Below, piece after piece: positions 1-8,300 of a DNA stretch of 24,490 nucleotides. The DNA is from a virus, in IMG/VR virus record IMGVR_UViG_3300006330_000001, positions 1 to 24,490 of that record. The stretch is one strand, 5' to 3'. How positions within the stretch are numbered: position 1 is the first letter of the stretch; every line of letters starts with the position of its first letter. The notes under the pieces were generated by a model. That model searched no databases. It saw nothing but the letters and a program-made list of their open reading frames with translations, and had not been told where the DNA came from. A program made the translations under genes and the position numbers.

Positions 1-97
1 AGAGCGCATCAACCAATTGGGCGGCATCTCGTTGCGACAGTCGGTTCCGGCCGAAAATCCGCCGGCACTTGCCCCATAGTCCCGTCAAGCGCGTCAT
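1..97 (-). CDS. possible host gene start, partial, unknown
   Basis: An open frame starts with ATG at 97 and runs off the left edge of the window (32 codons visible). It begins MTRLTGLWGKC and continues with a basic stretch and ..QRDAAQLVDAL. It lies on the host side of the proposed attachment site, so it would be a chromosomal gene downstream of the tRNA. No family is recognisable and the ribosome binding site is weak (GAGG only one base from the ATG). A second overlapping frame of 31 codons exists here, so the call is tentative. Confidence 0.25.
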   Translation of the reverse strand, partial: MTRLTGLWGKCRRIFGRNRLSQRDAAQLVDAL

Positions 98-125
98 TCC
101 TCATGCGGCCCGATCGAGCCGGTGA

Positions 126-182
126 TGGTGCGGACGGCGGGACTTGAACCCGCAATTCCAGGGGAAGGCGGATTTTAAGTCC
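126..182 (-). other. prophage attachment site: 3' part of tRNA-Leu(UAA)
   Basis: Read on the minus strand this is the 3' portion of a leucine tRNA: anticodon loop CTTAAAA (anticodon TAA at 177-175), 3' anticodon strand TCCGC, a long variable arm, T stem GCGGG/CCCGC with loop TTCAAGT, acceptor strand CGTCCGC, then A and CCA ending at 126. The 5' side of the anticodon stem matches for only three bases (GGA) and then changes to unrelated A-rich sequence, so no complete tRNA is present. Temperate phages and islands commonly integrate into tRNA 3' ends and leave exactly this partial copy at the distal junction. The orientation implies host DNA at 1-125, prophage from about 183 rightward, and the intact tRNA beyond the right end. 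Only the second att copy would prove it. Confidence 0.8.
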
Positions 183-232
183 TAATTTTATCCCCTTTTT
201 TCAGTCGCCATTCCGGCATGTTTGCGGTTTGT

Positions 233-736
233 TCATGCACGGCCATCTGCGGGCCTCCGGGATTTGTCGGAATGGGAAAGGTCCGCTGCGATGATCCGCT
301 TTGTCGCGTCGCCCACGGCATAGGCGCGACTGCGCGGAGCGATCGGAAAGATGCCGGCGAACTCGTCGCGCTTCGGTGCGGCCGGCGCCTGGGCGCGCCG
401 TTCGGGTCGGCGGGGCGGGGGTGGCAGGGCAGGCGTCGATCCGTCCACGGTGATATGGACGATGCAGCCGAAGGTGTCGGCGCTCCGGAAGATGGCGCGC
501 GCCACGGCGACCAGGCCGGCGACCTCCTGCACCCGGTCGGGCCAGATATAGCCCAGCTGCACACCGCGCTCCGAATAGACCGCGACCACCGGCCGGCCGC
601 CGCGCACGCCGCGCTCGCGACGCAGCGTCAGCGGGTCGCCCGGCCGCGCGCGGTCAATTTCCGCGCGCCGCTCGGCGCTACGGGCCGTGACGCGATCTGC
701 ACCCACGACGGGCAGGGAGAATGCGCTGTCGAACAT
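233..736 (-). CDS. HIRAN domain protein
   Basis: 167 residues from ATG 736. Residues about 6-85 match the HIRAN pattern: a conserved start FSLPVVGADR, then RPGDPLTLRRE, VVAVYSERGVQLGYIWPDR and a hydrophobic close FGCIVHITVDG. HIRAN domains in eukaryotic HLTF/Rad5 bind 3' DNA ends; small stand-alone bacterial versions have no settled role. The C-terminal half is a proline/arginine-rich linker and a short tail, probably disordered. The frame stays open upstream to a TTG at 868, but the family-like start and the HIRAN core favour ATG 736; no clear Shine-Dalgarno sequence precedes either. It is the last gene before the attachment site, after the lysis genes, so it may be a lysogenic-conversion or DNA-handling accessory gene. 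The 194 bases between it and the next gene hold only a 21-codon frame. Confidence 0.65.
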   Translation of the reverse strand: MFDSAFSLPVVGADRVTARSAERRAEIDRARPGDPLTLRRERGVRGGRPVVAVYSERGVQLGYIWPDRVQEVAGLVAVARAIFRSADTFGCIVHITVDGSTPALPPPPRRPERRAQAPAAPKRDEFAGIFPIAPRSRAYAVGDATKRIIAADLSHSDKSRRPADGRA

Positions 737-930
737 AGCAGGAACATAGCGGCCGGACAGGCTGCGCGCAACGGTGGCCAGGTCGTACGCGATTATCCGC
801 CTACCTTGCTGGTTACCTTCTCTCGTGACACAGTCCCGTCCGACTCCGGTCGGGCATCGTGTTATCAACCCCCCGATGGCTGCAATCGCCCGGCCGGGGT
901 CACCGGGAACTCCCAGCGTCCACGCTTCAT

Positions 931-1113
931 CTATTGCCCTTCGCGTTGGCCCGCACTATCCGGCGCCCGATCCTGCCGCTCATCATCGCGGCGTTCGGCA
1001 GGGTCACCTTTGATGGACCGCACGAGCGCGCGACCCGCCGCCACGATATAGCCGACACCTTCGATCAGCAGGCCCACTTTGCCGAGGCCGCGTGCGATCT
1101 TGCCCAGCCCCAT
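931..1113 (-). CDS. small membrane protein in lysis cassette
   Basis: 60 residues. One hydrophobic segment at about residues 13-31 (VGLLIEGVGYIVAAGRALV) follows a short basic, glycine-rich start, and the C-terminal half is highly charged (Arg/Asp/Glu). It begins 34 bases after the stop of the endolysin gene, with only a weak AGGTG eight bases before the ATG. Position and topology fit a lysis accessory (pinholin- or spanin-like), but no lipobox or spanin coiled coil is visible, so the role is unassigned. Confidence 0.5.
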   Translation of the reverse strand: MGLGKIARGLGKVGLLIEGVGYIVAAGRALVRSIKGDPAERRDDERQDRAPDSAGQREGQ

Positions 1114-1147
1114 CAGCTGGGCACCTGGCGGGAGGCCAAGAACCCCC

Positions 1148-1861
1148 TCACTTCGCCACCTCGCCGGTCTTCACCCGCAGCCACTCGATGAAATCGCCGA
1201 CCGTCTTGCCCTCGAGGATCGACGGGTTCGCGGCGGTTGCTGCGGCGCCAGCGATCAGGTCGGCGCGCTCCCCTTTGCCGGCCGCCAGGATCGATCCGGC
1301 CGTGACGCGGCCAAGGAAGTGGGCGGCATAGAGGGTCGCCCGGTTGATCGGCACGCCGCGCGACCGCAAATAGGCGGCGTTCTTGGCAGTGAAGGTCCGG
1401 GCGCGCGCCAGCTGCTCTTCCGGCGACGGCTTCAGTCCCCCGAACGCCGGGCGCAGGGTCGGGCCCCATGTGCCGCCTTCGCCGATCCAAGTCGAGCGGA
1501 TGAACTGATACAGACCCGACGCGCTGGACGACGGTGCCTGCGCATAAGGCTTGTCGCTGCTCTCGATCTTCGACAGCATAGGCCAGTAGCTATCCGGGAT
1601 GCCCGCCGCGTCGATCTGGTCGACCACCGGCGGCTTGAGGCTGTCCAGCATGGCGATGGTATCGCGGCCGCACCAACCGTCACGCTTCAAGCCATACTTG
1701 CCCTGGAACAGGCGCACAAAGGTATCGTCATCGACAGGAAGGCGGCCGGGCGCTTTGACGCCCAGGTGCCCGAGCGTCGCCGCGCCGGCAATGCCGTCTT
1801 CCTTGAGGCCGAAGCGCCCCTGATACAGGCGCACGAAAGCATCATCAGAAATGATGGTCAT
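1148..1861 (-). CDS. endolysin, lytic transglycosylase/lysozyme-like
   Basis: 237 residues. Two similar repeats open the protein, at about 6-30 and 45-69 (FVRLYQGRFGLKEDGIAG and FVRLFQGKYGLKRDGWCG), each resembling a compact peptidoglycan-binding motif. A lysozyme-fold domain follows: candidate catalytic Glu100 in LSKIESSDKPYAQ, then SASGLYQFIRSTW at 113-125, the typical GLYQF signature of SLT-type transglycosylases, and LYAAHFLG at 177-184. It would cleave the glycan strands of the cell wall. No signal peptide is seen, so export would depend on the neighbouring holin. GAGGATCTT before the ATG provides a Shine-Dalgarno sequence. The holin-like gene lies 39 bases upstream. The fold call is firm; the exact cleavage chemistry is not. 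Confidence 0.85.
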   Translation of the reverse strand: MTIISDDAFVRLYQGRFGLKEDGIAGAATLGHLGVKAPGRLPVDDDTFVRLFQGKYGLKRDGWCGRDTIAMLDSLKPPVVDQIDAAGIPDSYWPMLSKIESSDKPYAQAPSSSASGLYQFIRSTWIGEGGTWGPTLRPAFGGLKPSPEEQLARARTFTAKNAAYLRSRGVPINRATLYAAHFLGRVTAGSILAAGKGERADLIAGAAATAANPSILEGKTVGDFIEWLRVKTGEVAK

Positions 1862-1900
1862 AAGATCCTCGCAATGTGAAAGGGTGAGGCGCGCAGCCTC

Positions 1901-2305
1901 TTATTCGTCGGAGTGGCCCGCCAGCCGCTTGGCGCTCAGTTCGGTCTGCACGGCGTTGCGCAGTTCGCCCTTGCTCTCCGTCACGTCCCTCGACAGGTCG
2001 CGGAGGGTGATCGCCTCCACCTGGCGCATGAAGCGTTCCGTATAGAGCTTGACCACTCGCTCCGCGCCAATGGTCGCGCCGGCCGAAACGAGCGCCGCCG
2101 CCTCGCCGCTGACGCCGAACTGCGTCACCAGCCAGTAAGCGATCAGCCCGACCATCGGCAGCAACAGGATGTCGGCCATCAGCAGCGACGGCCGCACCTT
2201 GATCCCCTTCTTGATCAGCAGCGCATATTTCGCCGCCAGCCCGAACGTCAGGCCGATCCATATCCAAGCATATTTGGCGAAAGCCGCCTCAATCCATGGC
2301 GACAT
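1901..2305 (-). CDS. putative holin
   Basis: 134 residues from ATG 2305, chosen because GGGAG lies about nine bases upstream; in-frame starts at 2332 and GTG 2383 are less likely. Hydrophobic segments fall at about residues 13-29 (YAWIWIGLTFGLAAKYA) and 43-62 (ADILLLPMVGLIAYWLVTQF), with a weaker one at about 65-82, and a charged C-terminal tail predicted helical (TLRDLSRDVTESKGELRNAV). Size, topology and position directly before the endolysin fit a holin, which would permeabilise the inner membrane at lysis. No named holin family is recognised with certainty. A short hairpin (1886-1900) follows the stop but lacks a U tract. Confidence 0.6.
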   Translation of the reverse strand: MSPWIEAAFAKYAWIWIGLTFGLAAKYALLIKKGIKVRPSLLMADILLLPMVGLIAYWLVTQFGVSGEAAALVSAGATIGAERVVKLYTERFMRQVEAITLRDLSRDVTESKGELRNAVQTELSAKRLAGHSDE

Positions 2306-2392
2306 CGCCGATGCTCCCTGTTGTGTATTCATGGCGGACGCGCCCCTGACGGTGCGGCGATTCGTCTCGACGCGGGCGACCACGCGATACCC

Positions 2393-4195
2393 CTAGATCA
2401 GTACCGCTTTGCCCGCTTGCGGCACCGCTGCGGCCATGCGCTCAATCTCTCGAATACGAGGATGAACGCCGTCTGTCGTGGCCGGCGAAAAGACCGCTGA
2501 GCCAGCAGCCGACACCGCCACATTGGTGCTGCGATCGAGCGTCACCAGCCAGTCACCGGGCTCGCCGCTATAATCGACGACCGCGGCCAATTGCGCTCCG
2601 TTTGCACCCCAGCGGAGGATTTCGCCGCGCGCGGGTTCGTCGACCACGCGGATTGTCGAGTAGCCGGCGGCCCCGTCCGTTCCAGCCTGTGCCGCCAGCG
2701 TCGTCGTCCAGGCTGCTGGCCATTTACCCTGCGTGGCAGAATAGGCAGGGCCGATCAGATCGACGAAGCCCTGGATCACACCGCCCATGAGCGAAGCCTT
2801 GTCCGCGTCGAGCAGATAGTAATTGCCGGTTTGCCAGACGCCGCCGTTGGCGTTGTAAGTCTGGCTGGCGACGGTCAGATAATTGTCGGTCGAGGCGGAG
2901 GTGCGAGGCGTGGTGCCAATCGCGATCACAGGCACGTTTGCATAGCGCGCGCGCAATCGGGTGATGAGGTCAAGCCAATCCGCTTTCATGGTCGGATAAT
3001 TGGCCTGATGGTCGTTAATGCTCATCTGGTCGATGACGCAGGTGAAAGGCCATTTGCCGTTGTTGAGCGCGATCAGTTCGTCCAGCACATCCCAGCGCTT
3101 GGTGGCGTTGGCGGCAAGTTCGCGACGTGATGCCGCCCCCGGCACGCCCATCAGGAAATGCGGGATGCGCCCGCGACCGCCCGGTGCGTCGAGCCAGCGT
3201 CGAAGCCAACCTTTGTTACGGCGCGCATCGGCCGACTGCGGCGAATCGTTCTGCCGCTCGCCGATACTGTCGTTGACGCCCAAGGTGACCGGCCGACCGT
3301 CCCAGCCTTTCGCCACCATCATGTCCGGCCCATAAAGTTCCGGCTGCGCCGTGCCGCCATAGGCGGTATCCAACGCGGCGGTGCTGGCCGTAGAAGTGCC
3401 GATCAGCGCAATCAGCGTTGCCGCATCGGCCGCGCCCCACACCCGTTCCCCGCGATGCTTCTCGATCTGGTAGACCGGGATTTGCTTTTCGCCCTCAGCC
3501 GTATGGTAGAGCGTGTAGATTGTCACCAGCGTCTCGGCTGCAATCGGCGTAGCCAGCGCAAGATCATCGGTCCATGCGCCATTCGCACCGCTGGCGATAG
3601 CGGTGCCATCTGCGCCACCGAATTTGAGCCGTGACAGGACGCCGCCCGCTTCGACCCAGACGCCGTCGATCGTCGTCGCGTTGCCCGGCAGCACCGTTTC
3701 CTGCGGGCTGCTGCCACTTGTCGTAACGCCAAAGCCGGAAAAGTGCAGGCGCAGATGGTTGATCGCATATTGTGGCGAACCAAAGACCAGCTTCGTCATG
3801 ACATAGTTGGTGCCTGCCGCCGCCGTCACGAGCGACCCTGACGGCTGCCTGGCTCCTGATGCCCAAAACATGTAGCGCGTGGGATCTCCACCCCCACCCC
3901 GACTTGTGCCAAGGGGATCTGCAAATGATGCGATCCCTAGCGACACGGCCTGCAGCGCCACTTCCAGTGGCACAGTCACCCGACGCAGTTTTTTCAATGC
4001 CCCACTCTCGATGTTGATCTCAACCGGGTCTGCGGAACTCACAGCGCCGCCGGCAGCCAAGGATCGAGCATCAAGCGGATCCGCTGCCGCCGCTGTCCCA
4101 GCGCGAACGCAGGCCGAGGCAATCGCCTCATCAACTTCAAGTCGCAACGGCACGGCATTGGGAAAGCGGGGGTCCCACAGCAAGATCTTCTTCAT
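2393..4195 (-). CDS. tail-associated SGNH/GDSL hydrolase
   Basis: 600 residues; AAGGA lies nine bases before the ATG. The N-terminal ~250 residues look structural, starting MKKILLWDPRFPNAVPLRLE, with beta-rich sequence after. From about 300 the SGNH hydrolase blocks appear in order: GVNDSIGE with candidate nucleophile Ser310, a glycine block MGVPGAA at about 349-355, DQMSINDHQ with Asn394, and TTDGVHPR with Asp575 and His578. Such enzymes remove acetyl or other ester groups; in phage tails they modify capsule or O-antigen during adsorption. About 100 residues between VDLIGPAYS and the Asp-His block hold a beta-rich insert. It is the last gene of the receptor-binding region, before the holin. 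Substrate is unknown; presence on the virion is inferred from position. Confidence 0.75.
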   Translation of the reverse strand: MKKILLWDPRFPNAVPLRLEVDEAIASACVRAGTAAAADPLDARSLAAGGAVSSADPVEINIESGALKKLRRVTVPLEVALQAVSLGIASFADPLGTSRGGGGDPTRYMFWASGARQPSGSLVTAAAGTNYVMTKLVFGSPQYAINHLRLHFSGFGVTTSGSSPQETVLPGNATTIDGVWVEAGGVLSRLKFGGADGTAIASGANGAWTDDLALATPIAAETLVTIYTLYHTAEGEKQIPVYQIEKHRGERVWGAADAATLIALIGTSTASTAALDTAYGGTAQPELYGPDMMVAKGWDGRPVTLGVNDSIGERQNDSPQSADARRNKGWLRRWLDAPGGRGRIPHFLMGVPGAASRRELAANATKRWDVLDELIALNNGKWPFTCVIDQMSINDHQANYPTMKADWLDLITRLRARYANVPVIAIGTTPRTSASTDNYLTVASQTYNANGGVWQTGNYYLLDADKASLMGGVIQGFVDLIGPAYSATQGKWPAAWTTTLAAQAGTDGAAGYSTIRVVDEPARGEILRWGANGAQLAAVVDYSGEPGDWLVTLDRSTNVAVSAAGSAVFSPATTDGVHPRIREIERMAAAVPQAGKAVLI

Positions 4196-4249
4196 TTCTG
4201 TTCGTCCTTAACGTCGATCGTGGGGTGGACTGTTCATATGAAAGCCCAT

Positions 4250-4495
4250 TCAGGCGGGGAGCCTGCTGTTGAAGCTACATTCGAAATCGGCATAGTTGCC
4301 GCCCATCGGAACCGTGCCGGTCCGAATGTCCTGCATCGCATCGCAGTCGGTGATCACATTCTTGTATATCCGACCGGACACCGGGCGACCGATGAAAAGG
4401 GCGACGCCGCATTCGCTGATCCGGTTGCTGTATACGAGGAAGTCGATACGTTCCGGGGTCGTTGTCGGGCTTCCGCCGGTGCCCGAAATGCTCAC
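4250..4495 (-). CDS. short beta-helix-like fragment
   Basis: 81 residues from a GTG start whose bases overlap the stop of the upstream gene (GTGA), so translation is probably coupled. The middle, FLVYSNRISECGVALFIG.. followed by ..GRIYKNVITDCDAMQDI, resembles two rungs of a right-handed parallel beta-helix of the pectate-lyase type, as found in phage depolymerases. At 81 residues it is far too short to be a complete beta-helix enzyme, which needs several hundred residues. It is either a remnant of a lost depolymerase domain or a small accessory protein. Family assignment is by appearance only. Confidence 0.55.
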   Translation of the reverse strand: MSISGTGGSPTTTPERIDFLVYSNRISECGVALFIGRPVSGRIYKNVITDCDAMQDIRTGTVPMGGNYADFECSFNSRLPA

Positions 4496-5322
4496 GCCAG
4501 CGCGATTTCGCCCGCGTAGGCGCTGACGATGTCTGCCAGCATCGCCTCGCGCAGAAGATCCTTGTCGGCCGTCACCATCTGTTCGTCGCAGATGAAGACT
4601 TCCGCCATGTCCCCCAGGAACATCTGCAGGCCCGCATTGCCGGCCGTGTTGAACTTGCCGCCGATCGCGACCGGACGCCCCGGCCCGGCCGGTTCCAGGA
4701 CGATGTTGGTTGCCCAGATGCGCGGCGTGACGGAGTTGACGCCGACCATCGGGGTCTTCGTCGCGGGGTCATAGCTGGCCCAGACCAGATAGCTGCCGCC
4801 AGCGACGAAGCCGACGCTGTTGGTCAGCTGGGGCGCGAGATTGCCATGCGACAGGCAGAGCGCGTTGTTCAGCATGTAGAACTGGACGTCGATGTCGCTC
4901 GTTTCCGCGCCGGAGGCGAAAAAGGTATAGGCCGTGCCCGTGAGGGCTACGCCTGCCCCCCACTTGATGACGGTGGCGAAGAAATAGCCCTTGGCGATAT
5001 CCAGCTCGAAGCCCTGGACGTGCAGCGGCAGCTCGCCCGCCGTCGAAGATCCCCCAGGGAACTTGATGACGGGCTTGGCGTCGCCGGCCATGCCGTTGCC
5101 GACCGTGATCGCGTCGTCGCTGGCATAGGCCATATGGCCCTTGCGACCCGCGACGCGCAGCACCTTGCCCGATCGGCGGACATTGCCGTCGGCAGGCTTG
5201 ATCCAGACTTTCAGCGGATCATAGGACAGCAGCCGGCGATCGCGCTCGGTCATTTCATAGGTAGGCCGCGCCGGCATGTTGGGCAGCGCGAAGGGGACGC
5301 GGGTGATAGCGGAAACGGCCAT
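4492..5322 (-). CDS. LamG/concanavalin-like tail protein
   Basis: 276 residues; GGAGG nine bases before the ATG gives a strong ribosome binding site. The sequence from about 95 to 265 is dominated by alternating beta strands with the pattern of a LamG/concanavalin A-like jelly roll: GYFFATVIKWGAGV, TFFASGAETSDIDVQFYML, SYLVWASYDPATKTPMVGVN and a closing ..MFLGDMAEVFICDEQM, which is typical of the last strands of such domains before a C-terminal helix. These domains bind glycans. The gene lies between the large fibre and the beta-helix fragment, so it is probably a surface-polysaccharide-binding tail component. No catalytic residues are apparent. Confidence 0.6.
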   Translation of the reverse strand: MAVSAITRVPFALPNMPARPTYEMTERDRRLLSYDPLKVWIKPADGNVRRSGKVLRVAGRKGHMAYASDDAITVGNGMAGDAKPVIKFPGGSSTAGELPLHVQGFELDIAKGYFFATVIKWGAGVALTGTAYTFFASGAETSDIDVQFYMLNNALCLSHGNLAPQLTNSVGFVAGGSYLVWASYDPATKTPMVGVNSVTPRIWATNIVLEPAGPGRPVAIGGKFNTAGNAGLQMFLGDMAEVFICDEQMVTADKDLLREAMLADIVSAYAGEIALA

Positions 5323-5325
5323 GAT

Positions 5326-8300
5326 TTAAGCCTCCTGAGTGGCAGCTAGGGTCTGGATGGTGGCGAAGACATCGAGCGGGCGCCCGTCGATCAGGCTGTA
5401 GCGGCGCCAGTCGGCGCGCTTGAACACGGTGCGCTGGCCGCCGTCGAAGCCCTGGGACGGCGGATTGGCGACGGCTTGATTACCATAGCCCATGCGCGCC
5501 GTCTCGACCGCGCCGGCGGGGATGGCGGCCGACATGGTGGCGACGATGCGCGTCGGGTTCGCCTGGTCGATCAGCGACGATGACACCGACACCGTCGTGC
5601 CTGCGCTGTTGTAGTGGGTGAGGCCGCCATTGGCAGCGGAGAGTATGATCGTCTCCGTGTCGCGGGCGACCGCATGGTTCATGGTGACGGTCAGCCTGGA
5701 GCCGGTCCACGTCGCCGACTCCATCATCAGCGCCGTCGTCTCGCCGCGGATCAGCCAGTCGGCCATCGCTTCGCCCGACAGCGCGCCCCGCCACGCTTCC
5801 TCCGGTGCCTTGTAGTGGATGCTGTCGGTATCGAAGTCGGTGAAGTAATGCGGCGGCAGGATGTGGATGTCCGCATTGTTGCGGGCCAGCTCCACCTGCG
5901 CCAGACCGGAATCTGCCGGCATGGCTTGGTTTCCTTTGGCCTGAATGGTCTGGTGATAGAAAAGCTGCGGCGCGATGGCCTGCCCGGTGCGCGACACGAT
6001 CGCGCTCTTCATGCCCGGCCACGCCGCCTCGACCTGCGCGCGGTAATTGGGGTTAACCCAGTCCGCCTCCCCCTGATCCATCAGGATATGGACCTCCAGC
6101 GCCAGCCCCTTGGCGTCGGCGATGGCCTTGGCGCTGTCGATCGATGCGAGCGCGTTCAGCCAGGGCTGCATCCAGTCGACGCCATCATGGATCAGCTTCG
6201 CGAAGGACAGCGATCCAAAGCCGAAGCTGGCGGACGCCAGATAGACCGAACCATCATAGCCGTTCGGGCCGTTGAGGTGCGTTGCCAGCGCGGTGACGAA
6301 GCTTTCGCGCGTCCAGCCGCCCCTCACGTCCGCGCCGACTTCCCCCAGGCCCTCGCGCATCGGCACGAGCGATGCGATGCGCGACGGGTCGATCGGGATG
6401 GTGCGGGACTCGACACCGCCGACGATCGCATCTCCATCCAAATTGCCCTGATAGGGGATGGTGCCGCCGTTCCAGGTCAGCAGCCGAGAGGGGAAGGCCG
6501 CGTTCCGGATCGGCATGGCCGTGCGGATGGTCTGCGGCCCGGTGACGCCGGCGGGATTGGTGCCATAGCTGCCGCCCGCGACGCTGTTCGATTGGCCGAT
6601 GACAAGGGCATAAACCATCTTCGTCGGCGCGGCCGTCGCCGGCTCGCTGACGTGCCAATGCGCATGACGCACCTTGTGCCGGTCGCGGATCGGGTCCGTG
6701 TCGTTGCAGCTGATCCGGACAAGCCCTGGCTTCGCGCCGTCGGGGCGCTGGATGACCTGATAACCCGTCACGCCATGCTGGCTGAAGGTCAGCTGGCGCT
6801 TCATGCGCGTGGGGCCGCTGGGGCTCTCCACCACCGCCCAAAGCTGCGGCACCTTGTTCTGGTCGCCCTGGATGGTGAGGCCGTCCAGCACGCGCGGGTG
6901 AAGGCGGATGCGCTGGCCCGGCTCGTAGCCGGCGAGCGGCTGTCCCACCTCGTCCCACTCGGTCACGCGCAGGAAGTCGAAGTCCGCCGTCGGCGGCGTG
7001 CCCAGCACCTCGCCATAGTCGGCGATCGTGCGGCGGTCGAACAGGTCGAAGGACAGGACGGGCTGTCCGCCCTGCGCGCGCACCAGGGGCATGCGTCCAT
7101 TGGCGACAATCCCTTCGCCGCCGTCCAGCTGCAGGTTGTGCAGCCTGACATGGCCGGTGACCGGATCGACGTAGAAGAAAGCGCCATTGTCGTCTTCGGC
7201 GAGGATCATCTTGCCATCCACGACATGCGCGCCTGCGACGGGCGGCGCACCAGCGCCGCGCGCGTCATACTGGCGCCGGGCCAGCGTCTCGGCCGACATG
7301 GCGGCGGTGCGGGCCTGCTGTTCGGCGGTAAGGCCGCTCTGCAACGCCTGCTCCTGCGCCGCGATCGCCGCCTGCCGCTCTGTGACTTCGGTCGACAATC
7401 CTTCGGCCAGGTCGCTCACTTCCTGGCCCAGCCCGCCGACATCGACACCGCCCAGGTCGGTGATGTCCTCGGGCGGCTCGATCGCGATCAGATCGGTCTG
7501 CTGACCGTTGCCATAGATGCGGACGAAGGGCAGGCCATAGACCGCGCTCGGCGGCACGACATAATCCAGATCGCCGGGCGCGCCATCCTTGCCGATCACG
7601 AAGCTGTAGGTCACCACGCCATCGGCGACGACAGGCGTCAGCACATCGCCCAGGCGCACATTGCTGACATTGTTCTTGTTCTGGTTGAGGTTCTGCCAGC
7701 GCAGCTCCACGCCGTTGTTCGCCGGGTCGGCCGGATCTGCCGCGCGCGCGATGCGATAAGTCAGGCGATAGGTGCGACCGGGATAGATCGGCACGGCGAT
7801 GCGCGGCGCGATGTCGACATAGCCCGCGACGGGATCGACATCCGCGCCCGCCAGACGCAGCGCAGCGCCATAGCCGGCCGCTGCGACCACGCTGCCGACG
7901 CTGACCGGCGCGCGGCCGAGCGGGTCGCCGGTGGTCGCGTTGGAGAAGAGCGCGCGGGCGTCGCCGGCACGCTCCGGTGCGCGGGGGATCAGCGCCTCGA
8001 CAGGGCTGACGCGCGCGTCCAGATCATCGGGCTGCACCGCGCTATCGGCCTTGGCGCCTTGCGCGCTGGTGGCGGTGTCATCCAGGGCATCTTGTAACCC
8101 GGTGACGCTGGCGATCGGCTGCGAGCCGGTATGGTTGGCCCGGTTCTTCAGATTGGCGTCCGTGTCGTTTGCCGTGGCGCCGGCCGCGATCCCCGACAGT
8201 TTCGTCCGCTCAGACGAAGTCATGCGCTTGAAGTCGGCGGCGTCCGCCAGTTGCTCGATCGATGCGCCCGGCTGGAGTGCGCTGTCGGCTTTACCGCCCT

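Noticed and set aside
865-930. 21-codon frame starting MKRGRWEFPV after the small membrane gene
   Set aside because: Starts next to a stop (TAGATG) but is too short and has no recognisable feature; kept only as a remark.
218-1051. Long plus-strand open frame of 277 codons opposite the HIRAN and lysis genes
   Set aside because: Arg/Pro/Gly-rich, no ribosome binding site, shadow of minus-strand genes in high-GC DNA.
1886-1900. Hairpin GAGGC-TGCGC-GCCTC after the holin-like gene as terminator
   Set aside because: Only five pairs and no T tract on the minus strand; it also adjoins the endolysin ribosome binding site.
5614-8097. 827-codon plus-strand open frame opposite the large fibre gene
   Set aside because: Composition is antisense-like (Arg, Asp, Gly, His, Val) and the minus-strand gene has clear SGNH motifs and fibre repeats.
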